This document shows, in pieces, positions 16,246-24,760 of a stretch of 43,626 bases of DNA (position 1 is the first letter of the stretch; each line of letters begins with the position of its first letter). The stretch lies in NCBI GenBank assembly GCA_903900975.1, contig CAIUPE010000047.1:1-43626 (forward strand). The letters are read 5' to 3'. A program made the translations under genes and the position numbers. This DNA is from an uncultured Hyphomicrobiales bacterium (GTDB taxonomy: Bacteria > Pseudomonadota > Alphaproteobacteria > Rhizobiales > Beijerinckiaceae). The notes under the pieces are model-generated. The model searched no databases. It saw nothing but the letters and a program-made list of their open reading frames with translations, and was not told the DNA's origin.

Positions 16246-18681
16246 TTAAGCCCGCATTCTTTTGCCTTCCGGATCAAACAAGGGATCAGCGATAATCGTC
16301 GCCTTGACCTGCTCGCCCATCAGCTCAATCTCGAAGGCACCTTTACCGGTATCGCCCGCCAATTCCTTAGGCACATAGCCTTGCGCCAAAGAGCGGTCGA
16401 CATAATGGCCATATCCACCCGATGTCACCCAGCCGATCACCTTGCCCTTATACGAGATCGGCTCATCGCCCAGCACATCGGCATCTTTGGCTGCAACAGT
16501 GAAGCTGACCCGACGCAGCGTGCCGCCTGAGGCGTGTTCTTCCACCGCTTTGGCCTTGCCGATAAAGTCAGGCTTATCCAGACGGATAAAACGCTCCATG
16601 CCCGCCTCAAATGGCCCATAGATCGGGCGCAATTCGCGGTACCAAGTGGGGAAGTTCTTCTCCAGCCGCAAAGCGAGCAATGCCCGCATGCCGAAATGAA
16701 TGAGGCCATGTGGCTTTCCAGCCTCTAAAATCGAAAGATAGAGGCGACGCTGATATTCGGGAGCCACCCAGATTTCATAGCCAAGATCGCCCGTATAGGT
16801 CACGCGATTAACCATGGCCGGAACATTGGCGATGTCCATCGACCGATGGTCCATAAATTTAAACGCGGCGTTCGAGACATCCTCATCGGTCAACGCTTGC
16901 AACACATCGCGTGCCTTTGGACCTGCAATGGAAAGGCCTACAAGATTCATGTCATAGCGGCGGATCGCAACCGAACCATCCTTCGGCAGGTGCTGCTCGA
17001 ACCACCGCATATGATAAATCTGCGCCTGCGACGAACCCCACATCACGAAGCGGTTCTCTGCCACTTTGGCGATGGTGAAATCGCCAATCAGCTTGCCGCT
17101 TTCATTCAGCATCGGCGTCAACACCAAGCGACCGATCTTCGGCATCACATTGGTCATCAACCGGTTGAGATAGGCTTCCGCGCCTGCCCCCGAAAATTCA
17201 TATTTGGCGAAATTGGCAATCTCGGTAACGCCGACGCCGTTTCTGACCCCGAGACATTCCGCCTTTACATGCTCAAAATCATTCGAGCGGCGGAAGGAGA
17301 AAATATCTTTCCGTTTGACGCCCTTGGGCGCGAACCAAAGCGGTGTTTCAAGCCCCCAGGAATCGCCCATCACCGCACCATTCTTTACCATCAAATCATA
17401 AATGGCGGTCGTCTGCTGCGGACGCGCTGCTGGAAGCTCTTCATTAGGGAATCGGATGCGGAAACGCCGCGAATAATTCTCGCGTACCTTCAAATTGGTA
17501 TAAGAGCGCGTGGCCCACTCGCCATAGCGCGCCACATCCATGCCCCAGACATCAAAGCCCGGATCGCCATGCACCATCCATTGTGACAGCGCTAAGCCAA
17601 CGCCGCCACCTTGCGAAAAGCCCGCCATGACGGCGCAAGCGACCCAATAATTTGATAGCCCCTGCACCGGCCCCACCAGCGGATTGCCATCGGGTGAGAA
17701 GGTAAACGGCCCATTGATGACTTTCTTGATGCCGGCTTTGGCCATGGCAGGGAAATGCTTGTAGCCAATCGCCAAGGATGGCGCGATCCGGTCAAGATCC
17801 GGCTCCAATAATTCCGCGCCGAAATCCCACGAGGTTTGCTTGGGCGACCACGGCACGCCCGCGCGCTCATAGGTGCCCAGCACCATGCCGGTCCGCTCCT
17901 GACGCATGTAAATCTCGGATTTAAAATCAATCGCGTGCGGCAGCTCATGGCCGCGCTCTTTGTTGAACGCCACCACTTCCGGCATCTCGTCGGTCACGAG
18001 ATACATATGCTCCATCGCCAGCACCGGTAGTTCGATGCCCACCATGCGGCCCACTTCACGCGCCCAAAGCCCGCCGCAATTGACGACATGCTCAGCCACA
18101 ATGGTGCCTTGATTGGTCACAACATCCCACCCGCCATCCGCACGCTGTTTGAGCTCTTCAACCTTGGTTTTGAGATAGATTTCAGCCCCGCCAATCTTGG
18201 CCGATTTGGCGTAAGCATGCGTGGTGCCATAGGGGTCAAGATTGCCATCTGCCTTATCGAGCATCGCGCCGACAAAATATTTATCTTCCAACAGCGGCAT
18301 CATCTGTTTGGCTTCTTTGGCGGATAGAATTTCCGTCTCAAGCCCCAGATAGCGGGCGCGCGCATGGGCCATTTTCAGCCAGTCCATGCGGTCATGCGTA
18401 TCGGCCAGCATCAAGCCACCCGAGCGATGCAAGCCGCAGCTTTCGCCGGAAATCTTTTCCAACTCGTCATACAGCCCGATCGTATAGCCTTGGAGTTTAG
18501 CCACATTCGGATCGCCATTCAGCGTATGAAACCCGCCCGCCGCATGCCAGGTCGAGCCATGGGTAAGCTGTTCGCGCTCTAGGAGAACAACGTCTTTCCA
18601 ACCCGCTTTGGTGAGGTGGTAGAGCACCGAACAACCGACAACACCTCCACCGATGACAACAACACGGGCATGGGATATCAT
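16246..18681 (-). CDS. Dimethylglycine/sarcosine dehydrogenase-like flavoprotein with GcvT domain
   Basis: This 811-residue protein has an N-terminal DAO-type FAD domain (VVVIGGGVVGCSVLYHL), an FAO middle region (near residue 375) and a C-terminal folate-binding GcvT/aminomethyltransferase region (from about 430). GSTWHAAGG at residues 42-50 holds His46 at the position that carries covalently bound FAD in dimethylglycine and sarcosine dehydrogenases. The family demethylates N-methylglycines and transfers the one-carbon unit to tetrahydrofolate. ATG 18681 gives an N-terminus that begins directly at the FAD motif; the extra 23 residues of a longer frame have no family match. It stands alone on the minus strand. 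Sarcosine or dimethylglycine cannot be separated by eye. Confidence 0.9.
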   Translation of the reverse strand: MISHARVVVIGGGVVGCSVLYHLTKAGWKDVVLLEREQLTHGSTWHAAGGFHTLNGDPNVAKLQGYTIGLYDELEKISGESCGLHRSGGLMLADTHDRMDWLKMAHARARYLGLETEILSAKEAKQMMPLLEDKYFVGAMLDKADGNLDPYGTTHAYAKSAKIGGAEIYLKTKVEELKQRADGGWDVVTNQGTIVAEHVVNCGGLWAREVGRMVGIELPVLAMEHMYLVTDEMPEVVAFNKERGHELPHAIDFKSEIYMRQERTGMVLGTYERAGVPWSPKQTSWDFGAELLEPDLDRIAPSLAIGYKHFPAMAKAGIKKVINGPFTFSPDGNPLVGPVQGLSNYWVACAVMAGFSQGGGVGLALSQWMVHGDPGFDVWGMDVARYGEWATRSYTNLKVRENYSRRFRIRFPNEELPAARPQQTTAIYDLMVKNGAVMGDSWGLETPLWFAPKGVKRKDIFSFRRSNDFEHVKAECLGVRNGVGVTEIANFAKYEFSGAGAEAYLNRLMTNVMPKIGRLVLTPMLNESGKLIGDFTIAKVAENRFVMWGSSQAQIYHMRWFEQHLPKDGSVAIRRYDMNLVGLSIAGPKARDVLQALTDEDVSNAAFKFMDHRSMDIANVPAMVNRVTYTGDLGYEIWVAPEYQRRLYLSILEAGKPHGLIHFGMRALLALRLEKNFPTWYRELRPIYGPFEAGMERFIRLDKPDFIGKAKAVEEHASGGTLRRVSFTVAAKDADVLGDEPISYKGKVIGWVTSGGYGHYVDRSLAQGYVPKELAGDTGKGAFEIELMGEQVKATIIADPLFDPEGKRMRA

Positions 18682-18778
18682 GAGGGGAACCTTTTGGAAT
18701 GGGCCAGTAAAACGAAGTGCCAAGCTAGAAAATAGCGCGCACAGAAGCAAGCCAGTTCAATCGGCGCACTTCAACGCC

Positions 18779-19102
18779 TTAAGCGATACCGAGGAAAACC
18801 GATAGCGCGCGGCTTATCGCGAGCATTTCACTATCAAGCAAAGAACCGATCACCGGCCCAAGTCGGTCCACCGAGACCGTCTGCGCTTTATCTATCATCA
18901 CTTGCGAAACCGCCCGCAGGCCATTTTCGTTGTTCGGCAAAATGGTCATCCGAAACAACGGCGTTTCGCGAATATCGCTTGTCATGGGTAAAACGGTAAA
19001 AGACGGATGATCGGCAAAAAGCATATTTTGAATGATGACTGCCGGGCGCGGCTTACCATAATCGCTATTCAGCGCGATGGTGACGACATCACCGCGCTTC
19101 AT
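18779..19102 (-). CDS. MazF/PemK-family toxin
   Basis: The 107-residue protein shows the MazF/PemK fold: MKRGDVVTIAL at the start, GKPRPAVIIQN (beta strand with the conserved Arg-Pro-Ala), and VMIDKAQTV toward the end. Family members are sequence-specific ribonucleases that cut mRNA. The start overlaps the stop of the antitoxin gene (ATGA), so the pair is coupled. The frame is intact and no key segment is missing. Confidence 0.9.
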   Translation of the reverse strand: MKRGDVVTIALNSDYGKPRPAVIIQNMLFADHPSFTVLPMTSDIRETPLFRMTILPNNENGLRAVSQVMIDKAQTVSVDRLGPVIGSLLDSEMLAISRALSVFLGIA

Positions 19103-19308
19103 TTCCAGCCATCGCGATCACCCACTTGCTCCAACCAATCAAGCGTCTCTTTCTCGAGGGGATCGTGGGCCAGAAGAAGAGATTGGCGGCGGCACTCCTC
19201 GGCAAAACCGGGCTTTCGCGTGTCAGGAACCCAAATCTGAACGGGCCGCAATCCAGCTCGGCGCATACCCTCGCGATGCTGACGGACCCGTTGTGCCGTT
19301 GTTGCCAT
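19099..19308 (-). CDS. MazE-type antitoxin (DUF3018-like)
   Basis: This small 69-residue protein contains RVRQHREGMRRAGLRPVQIW near the N-terminus, the pattern of DUF3018-type antitoxins paired with MazF toxins. Acidic residues toward the C-terminus probably wrap the toxin. The start at 19308 is set by AGGAGAGGGG just upstream; an in-frame ATG at 19332 would include that ribosome site. It neutralises the toxin encoded next and likely represses its own promoter. Confidence 0.85.
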   Translation of the reverse strand: MATTAQRVRQHREGMRRAGLRPVQIWVPDTRKPGFAEECRRQSLLLAHDPLEKETLDWLEQVGDRDGWK

Positions 19309-19330
19309 AACCCCTCTCCTTAAGCGTTTC

Positions 19331-19358
19331 ATGTAACATTAACGGACTAGAAAATCAA
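19331..19358 (-). promoter_or_regulatory. Candidate promoter of the mazEF-like pair
   Basis: On the minus strand TTGATT (19358-19353) and TTACAT (19336-19331) are 16 bases apart, 22 bases before the antitoxin start. The AT-rich stretch stands out from its surroundings. Readthrough from the aminopeptidase gene is the alternative source of transcription. Confidence 0.3.
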
Positions 19359-19367
19359 TAAACGCCC

Positions 19368-20753
19368 TCAGTGTCCATACCGCTTCTCCAGCACCTCAAA
19401 CACCAATCGCGCTGCCTGCGGATCGCCGCCATCCGGCCTGCCATTCTTCGCCGCTGGAACCCAGCAAAACACGTCGAAATGCGCCCAAGCCTTGGCCTTC
19501 TCGACAAAGCGCGACAAAAACAACGCCGCCGTTACCGACCCTGCAAAGCCGCCCGACGAGATATGGTTGATATCGGCAATCTTGGAGTCCAGCATTTTGG
19601 CATAAGGCTTCCAGAGTGGCAGACGCCAAACCGGATCATTCACCGCCTCGCCTGCTGCAGCAATATCGGCGGCAAGCGTTTCATCATCCGTATAAAAGGG
19701 CGGCAGATCAGGCCCCAGCGCCACGCGCGCGGCACCCGTTAGCGTCGCAAAATCGAGCACGAGATCGGGCGCCTCCTCATCGGCCAGCGCCAGCGCATCA
19801 CCCAAGATCAAACGGCCTTCGGCATCTGTATTGCCGATTTCGACCGTCAGCCCTTTCCGGCTTGGCAACACATCTCCTGGCCTAAACGCATTGCCGGAAA
19901 TGGAATTTTCAACCGCTGCCACAATCAGCCGTAACCGAACCTTGAGGCCCGACGCCATCACCATGCGGGCAACCGCCAAGGCAACCGCTGCGCCGCCCAT
20001 ATCCTTCTTCATCAACAACATGGAATTGTCGGGCTTGATGTTCAGCCCGCCAGTATCAAACGCCACCCCCTTGCCGACCAAAGTCACTTTTGGGTAGCTC
20101 TCGTCACCCCAAACGAGATCAATGATGCGCGGGGCGCGGGGGGAGGCGCGGCCCACCGCATGCACCATCGGGTAATTCTGCGCCAATAAATCCTCGCCAA
20201 TAATGGAAGATATCTTAGCCCCAAATTCCTTGGCCACCGAACGGATCGCGTCGTCAATCTCGGCAGGCCCGAGATCATTGGCTGGCGTATTAATCAGATC
20301 GCGCCCCTGCCCGATGGCTTGCGCCATCATCGTGATGCGGGCGGCATCGACACCTTTAGGAGGCACGAGGCGAACCTTAAGCCCCTTCGGCTTGGCCTTG
20401 TAACGCTCGAACCGATAACTGCCGAGCACAAAGCCAAGCGTTGCAAGCTCGGCATTCCTGAGCGTGCCTTCGATATGATAAATACCCTCCGGCAGAGCAG
20501 TCGCGAGTTTAGCGAGCAAGAACGGATCGCATTCTGGCGCGTCAGGCTTTTCGACACCAAACAGCACCGCCCGGACATTTCCATCCGTATGCGGCAGAAC
20601 CAGATGGCTCCCTGCTCCCCCCTCAAATCCGCTGGCTATGGCAAACGCCAAGGCTTCAGGCGAAATGGCTTGGGCAATGGATGACCAGCTTTCGCCATCG
20701 ACAATGTGAACCGGAATGGACGCAGAACTTGCCTCAGACAGTAAAGGGTGCAT
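19368..20753 (-). CDS. M17-family leucyl aminopeptidase
   Basis: This cytosolic di-zinc aminopeptidase releases N-terminal residues from peptides. The catalytic C-terminal domain has VGKGVAFDTGGLNIKP (metal and catalytic Lys), the Asp-bearing KKDMGGAA and the signature GNTDAEGRLILGDALALAD. From ATG 20753, with GGGAAG six bases upstream, it has 461 residues, the length common in alphaproteobacterial members. The longer frame to 20843 lacks a ribosome site. The N-terminal domain is shorter and less conserved than in E. coli PepA. It is divergent from argG. Confidence 0.92.
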   Translation of the reverse strand: MHPLLSEASSASIPVHIVDGESWSSIAQAISPEALAFAIASGFEGGAGSHLVLPHTDGNVRAVLFGVEKPDAPECDPFLLAKLATALPEGIYHIEGTLRNAELATLGFVLGSYRFERYKAKPKGLKVRLVPPKGVDAARITMMAQAIGQGRDLINTPANDLGPAEIDDAIRSVAKEFGAKISSIIGEDLLAQNYPMVHAVGRASPRAPRIIDLVWGDESYPKVTLVGKGVAFDTGGLNIKPDNSMLLMKKDMGGAAVALAVARMVMASGLKVRLRLIVAAVENSISGNAFRPGDVLPSRKGLTVEIGNTDAEGRLILGDALALADEEAPDLVLDFATLTGAARVALGPDLPPFYTDDETLAADIAAAGEAVNDPVWRLPLWKPYAKMLDSKIADINHISSGGFAGSVTAALFLSRFVEKAKAWAHFDVFCWVPAAKNGRPDGGDPQAARLVFEVLEKRYGH

Positions 20754-20869
20754 GAAAGACTTCCCAAAATGTGACGAAATATAAGCCGTTGTCACATTAT
20801 CCATGACAACGACGTCGCGCCGCAAGGGGCCCGTAGCCGCCAACGATAAGCGGATCGATCTATTGCCCC

Positions 20870-20897
20870 CTTGCGCCTGACGCGCCGATCCCTATAG
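20870..20897 (+). promoter_or_regulatory. Candidate argG promoter
   Basis: CTTGCG (20870-20875) and CTATAG (20892-20897) are 16 bases apart and resemble the alphaproteobacterial consensus CTTGAC/CTATAT. The -10 lies about 42 bases before the argG start. Confidence 0.45.
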
Positions 20898-20938
20898 TCC
20901 GGCGAAATTCAGCATCCGATCAGCAAAGAGTGACTGCC

Positions 20939-22171
20939 ATGTCGAAAAAATCTGTCAAAAAAGTTGTTCTCGCCTATTCCGGCGGCCTCGATACTTCGAT
21001 CATTCTGAAATGGCTGCAAACCACCTATGGGTGCGAGGTCGTGACCTTCACCGCTGATTTGGGCCAAGGCGAAGAATTAGGCCCAGCCCGCGACAAGGCG
21101 ATTTTGCTCGGCATCAAGCCAGAAAACATCTTCATCGAAGACCTTCGCGAAGAATTCGTCCGCGATTATGTGTTCCCGATGTTCCGCGCCAATGCGGTCT
21201 ATGAGGGCGTCTATCTCTTAGGCACCTCAATTGCGCGCCCGCTGATTGCCAAAAAGCAGATCGAGATCGCCGAAAAGGTTGGCGCGGACGCCGTCTCCCA
21301 TGGCGCTACCGGCAAGGGCAATGATCAGGTCCGCTTCGAGCTTGGCTATTACGCGCTCAACCCGAACATCACCATCATCGCCCCTTGGCGGGAATGGGAT
21401 TTGCGGTCACGCGAACAGCTCATCGCCTTTGCGGAAGCCAACCAAATTCCAATCGCCAAAGACAAGCGCGGCGAAGCGCCCTTCTCGGTCGACGCCAATC
21501 TCCTGCACGCCTCTTCCGAGGGCAAAGTGTTGGAAGATCCAGCAGTCGAGGTGCCCGATTACGTCTATTCCCGCACCATCGGGCCAGAAGCGGCTCCTGA
21601 TAAGGCCACGACCATCACCATCGACTTTGCCAAGGGTGACGCTGTGGCGATCAATGGCGAGGCGCTCTCGCCTGCCACCCTGCTTGCCAAGCTCAATGCG
21701 CTCGGCAAAGAGAATGGCATTGGCCGGCTTGATCTCGTTGAAAACCGCTTCGTCGGCATGAAATCGCGCGGCATGTATGAAACACCGGGCGGCACCATTT
21801 TGCTCACCGCCCATCGTGCCATCGAATCGATTACGCTGGACCGTGGCGCAGCCCATCTCAAAGACGAGCTGATGCCCAAATACGCCGAGCTGATTTATAA
21901 CGGCTTCTGGTTCTCGCCCGAGCGCGAAATGCTGCAGGCGCTAATTGATCGCTCGCAGGAAGCCGTCACAGGCCGTGTGACGCTGAAGCTTTACAAGGGC
22001 AATGTCATCGTAATCGGTCGCGAGAGCCCCTACTCGCTCTATGATCAGGATCTTGTGACGTTTGAAGAAGGTGCCGTGGCCTATGACCACCGCGACGCGG
22101 CAGGCTTCATCAAGCTCAACGCGCTACGCCTGCGCACCTTGGGTATGCGCAAGAAGAAGCACGGGATGTAA
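20939..22171 (+). CDS. argG: Argininosuccinate synthase
   Basis: It joins citrulline and aspartate with ATP to form argininosuccinate in arginine synthesis. The N-terminal pyrophosphatase motif AYSGGLDTS is at residues 12-20. Other family blocks are [32 protein letters not shown] and [14 protein letters not shown]. The length is 410 residues, usual for the type. ATG 20939 follows AAAGAG at good spacing; a GTG nine bases upstream is in frame but less likely. No other arginine genes are near, as is common in this group. It is followed by a palindromic repeat. Confidence 0.97.
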   Translation: MSKKSVKKVVLAYSGGLDTSIILKWLQTTYGCEVVTFTADLGQGEELGPARDKAILLGIKPENIFIEDLREEFVRDYVFPMFRANAVYEGVYLLGTSIARPLIAKKQIEIAEKVGADAVSHGATGKGNDQVRFELGYYALNPNITIIAPWREWDLRSREQLIAFAEANQIPIAKDKRGEAPFSVDANLLHASSEGKVLEDPAVEVPDYVYSRTIGPEAAPDKATTITIDFAKGDAVAINGEALSPATLLAKLNALGKENGIGRLDLVENRFVGMKSRGMYETPGGTILLTAHRAIESITLDRGAAHLKDELMPKYAELIYNGFWFSPEREMLQALIDRSQEAVTGRVTLKLYKGNVIVIGRESPYSLYDQDLVTFEEGAVAYDHRDAAGFIKLNALRLRTLGMRKKKHGM

Positions 22172-22182
22172 TCTTTTGAGCG

Positions 22183-22297
22183 TCCTTCTCCCCGAGGGGA
22201 GAAGGTGGCGCGGGACGCGTCGGATGAGGGCCTAATGCCTACCGTTAGCCCCTCATCCCCCTGCTTTCGCAGGTAGCTTCTCCTTCAGGGAGAAGGA
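22183..22297. repeat. Intergenic palindromic repeat, family B copy 2
   Basis: A CTTCTCCCCGAGGGGAGAAGG hairpin is followed by GGATGAGGGC, which pairs with GCCCCTCATCC, then a CCTGCTTTCGCAGG hairpin, then CTTCTCCTTCAGGGAGAAGG. The order and words match the element at 3842-3950. It lies between the convergent argG and sufA genes and could act as a terminator. Confidence 0.88.
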
Positions 22298-22304
22298 AAA
22301 TTAT

Positions 22305-22685
22305 CTATTGCGCGTGATGCGCCGCGTCTAAATCCACCGGTTTTATCGCAACCGACTCGCCACATCCGCAAGCCGATGTCTCGTTCGGGTTATTAAACAC
22401 GAATTGGCTAGCAAAACGGTCGGTTTTAAAGTCCATCTCGGTGCCGATCAGGAACATCAGGGCTTTAGGGTCGATCACGACCTTAACACCCTTTTCCTCG
22501 ACCACATCGTCACCCGCCGCAATGCTCTCCGCATAATCAATGGTGTAGGCCATACCGGCGCAACCGCCGTTTTTAACGCCTACTTTGATCGCTGCAATCG
22601 GCTTTTCAGCATTCGACATGATTTCGCGTATGCGCTCTGCAGCAGCATCGGTCAGCGACATCATCTTAAATTTCGGTAGTGCCAT
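22305..22685 (-). CDS. sufA: A-type iron-sulfur carrier SufA/IscA family
   Basis: The 126-residue HesB/IscA-fold protein has the three conserved cysteines Cys42 (NGGCAGMAY), Cys106 and Cys108 (SACGCGES), which hold a transient Fe-S cluster for transfer to apoproteins. It is the last gene of the suf operon, as usual in Rhizobiales, about 85 bases after the tfoX-like gene with a small hairpin (22749-22768) between them. Confidence 0.95.
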   Translation of the reverse strand: MALPKFKMMSLTDAAAERIREIMSNAEKPIAAIKVGVKNGGCAGMAYTIDYAESIAAGDDVVEEKGVKVVIDPKALMFLIGTEMDFKTDRFASQFVFNNPNETSACGCGESVAIKPVDLDAAHHAQ

Positions 22686-22770
22686 TTTACTTCTCCCCTA
22701 ACGGGTTCAAGGCCCGAAAGTTGATTTCAACTCTAATGTAACACTGTTCGCCCCGATTGTAAGGGGCGCA

Positions 22771-23109
22771 TCAGCGTGCCGTCTTTTTCTTCTGTAGCGG
22801 CGCACGACCTGCAGCATCTGCAGCCAGCTTGAACCAAGGCCTGAACGCATCCGGATCTTCATAGGCCTCATCCGGCATCTGATAATAGCGCATGGTCATG
22901 GTCTTGCCCTTGGCTTCATAGGTGAAGGGTTTAAGCCCCTCCTCCTCAAAACGCCCCTGCGTCTCTTGATCGGCCTTCAGATAAACCACACCATCGATCT
23001 CAATCGCGATAATCCGGCCATCCAGATAAACACCCGTTCCACCAAACATGCGCTTGAGCGAAACCGGGGCTAAAGGCCGAAACAGCTCGTAAAGATCGTC
23101 ATGCGTCAT
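22771..23109 (-). CDS. TfoX N-terminal domain protein
   Basis: The 112-residue protein begins LYELFRPLAPVSLKRMFGG and contains GVYLDGRIIAIEIDGVVYLK, the pattern of the TfoX/Sxy N-terminal domain. The C-terminal domain of full-length Sxy is absent. In Haemophilus and E. coli TfoX/Sxy activates competence genes with CRP, but stand-alone N-terminal domain proteins are of unknown role. A basic tail (QKKKTAR) ends it. It lies between sufT and sufA with a six-base gap to sufT, so it belongs to the suf transcript. Confidence 0.88.
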   Translation of the reverse strand: MTHDDLYELFRPLAPVSLKRMFGGTGVYLDGRIIAIEIDGVVYLKADQETQGRFEEEGLKPFTYEAKGKTMTMRYYQMPDEAYEDPDAFRPWFKLAADAAGRAPLQKKKTAR

Positions 23110-23115
23110 GGCATA

Positions 23116-23502
23116 TCACCACATATCGAGCGCCACTTTGGCCTCATCCGACATGCGGGATTGATCCCAAGGCGGATCAAACACCATTTTAACCTCGACC
23201 GATTGAACACCCGCAACCGTGCTAACGGCAGTCTCAACCCAACCCGGCATTTCGCCAGCCACCGGGCAACCGGGCGCCGTCAGCGTCATATCGATATCAA
23301 CCTTGCGGCTATCATCAATCGCGATGCGATAGATCAGGCCAAGCTCGTAAATATCGGACGGAATTTCCGGATCATACACCGTCTTTAAGGCGGCAATGAT
23401 ATCATCCGTCAGCCGGTCAATTTCCTCGGGCGGCAACGCACTCGCAACGCCGATTTCCGGCTTGTTTGGCGCTTCGTCCGGCAGAGGGGAAAGATCATTC
23501 AT
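23116..23502 (-). CDS. sufT: SufT / MIP18-family Fe-S assembly factor (DUF59)
   Basis: The 128-residue protein has TVYDPEIPSDIYELGLIY, LTAPGCPVAGEMPGW with the conserved cysteine, and VFDPPWDQSRMS. This is the MIP18/DUF59 domain, implicated in Fe-S protein maturation. An N-terminal extension of about 30 residues precedes it. The GAGGAG ribosome site overlaps the sufS stop codon, so translation is coupled. Confidence 0.94.
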   Translation of the reverse strand: MNDLSPLPDEAPNKPEIGVASALPPEEIDRLTDDIIAALKTVYDPEIPSDIYELGLIYRIAIDDSRKVDIDMTLTAPGCPVAGEMPGWVETAVSTVAGVQSVEVKMVFDPPWDQSRMSDEAKVALDMW

Positions 23503-23513
23503 ACCGGTGCTCC

Positions 23514-24752
23514 TCAGGAAAATAGGGATTCGGCTTTACGGAGAGCAACGACCAGCGCGTCAACCTCCTCAACCGTATTATAAAACGCAAACGACGCGCG
23601 GCAGGTGGATGTCACGCCAAACCGTTGCAGCAAAGGTTGTGCGCAATGGGTACCGGCTCGAACCGCGACGCCAGAGCGATCAATCACGGTCGCCACATCA
23701 TGCGCATGCGCGCCCTTCATCTCGAAGGACACAATCGCACCCTTATTGCGGGCCTTGCCGATGATGCGCAGCGAGTTCATCTCGCCCAGCCGCTCCATCG
23801 CATAATCCCGCAGCAGGTCTTCTTGCTTAGCTATCGCCTCACGACCGACTTTGTTCATATAATCGAGCGCTGCGCCCAAACCAATCGCCTGCACAATCGG
23901 CGGCGTACCCGCCTCAAAGCGATGCGGCGGTTCATTATAGGTCACCGTCTCGGTGGTCACGAGATTGATCATCTCGCCGCCCCCATTAAACGGCGGCATT
24001 TTGGCCAGAAGATGACGCTTGCCATAGGCTACGCCAATGCCCGTCGGCCCATAGAGCTTGTGACCCGTGAAGCAGTAAAAATCGGCATCCAGCGCCCGCA
24101 CATCGGTTTCGAGATGAACGGAACCTTGGCAGCCATCCACCATCACCAAAGCGCCTTGGGCGTGAGCCATGCGGATAATATCAGCGATCGGGTTAATGGT
24201 GCCCAGCGCGTTCGACATTTGGGTGATGGCTACAATTTTGGTGCGCGGCGAAATCAGTTTCTCAAACGCATCCATATCGAGATTGCCGTCGTCATCGCAC
24301 GGAATCCATTTGATCACCGCCCCATGCCGCTCGCGCAAAAAATGCCAAGGCACAATGTTGGAGTGGTGCTCCATGATCGAGAGAATAATCTCGTCGCCCG
24401 GCTTAATCACCATCTGCCCGAGGCTTGCAGCCACGAGGTTCATCGCCTCGGTGGCGTTGCGCGTGAAGATGATCTCGTCGGTCGATTCCGCATTGATGAA
24501 AGCGCGCACCGTTTCGCGTGCGTGCTCGAAGGCTTCAGTCGCGGCATTGGCCATATAATGCAGTCCGCGATGGACATTCGCGTACTCGTTCTCATACGCA
24601 TAGACCATGCGATCAAGCACAATTTTCGGCTTTTGCGCCGAAGCCGCATTGTCGAGATAGACGAGCGGTTTGCCATAGACGGTCTTCGACAGAATCGGAA
24701 AATCCGCTCTGATCTTTTCGACGTCATATGGCGTTGCGCTGGTCATCTTCAT
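23514..24752 (-). CDS. sufS: Cysteine desulfurase SufS
   Basis: This group II PLP-dependent desulfurase takes sulfur from cysteine for cluster assembly. It has YLDNAASAQKP near the N-terminus, NIVPWHFL and the PLP-binding lysine in CFTGHKLYGPTGIG. The active-site cysteine is in VRAGTHCAQPLLQRFG. It has about 412 residues, as expected. GAAGGA precedes two in-frame ATGs (24752 and 24746); either may be used. A longer frame to 24782 would overlap sufD by 22 bases. It lies directly after sufD. No sufE or sufU gene was seen in the window. Confidence 0.95.
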   Translation of the reverse strand: MKMTSATPYDVEKIRADFPILSKTVYGKPLVYLDNAASAQKPKIVLDRMVYAYENEYANVHRGLHYMANAATEAFEHARETVRAFINAESTDEIIFTRNATEAMNLVAASLGQMVIKPGDEIILSIMEHHSNIVPWHFLRERHGAVIKWIPCDDDGNLDMDAFEKLISPRTKIVAITQMSNALGTINPIADIIRMAHAQGALVMVDGCQGSVHLETDVRALDADFYCFTGHKLYGPTGIGVAYGKRHLLAKMPPFNGGGEMINLVTTETVTYNEPPHRFEAGTPPIVQAIGLGAALDYMNKVGREAIAKQEDLLRDYAMERLGEMNSLRIIGKARNKGAIVSFEMKGAHAHDVATVIDRSGVAVRAGTHCAQPLLQRFGVTSTCRASFAFYNTVEEVDALVVALRKAESLFS

Positions 24753-24760
24753 ATCATCCT

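Noticed and set aside
16846-17586. 246-codon open frame opposite the dimethylglycine dehydrogenase-like gene
   Set aside because: Fully contained in a strong gene on the other strand, with no recognisable domain.
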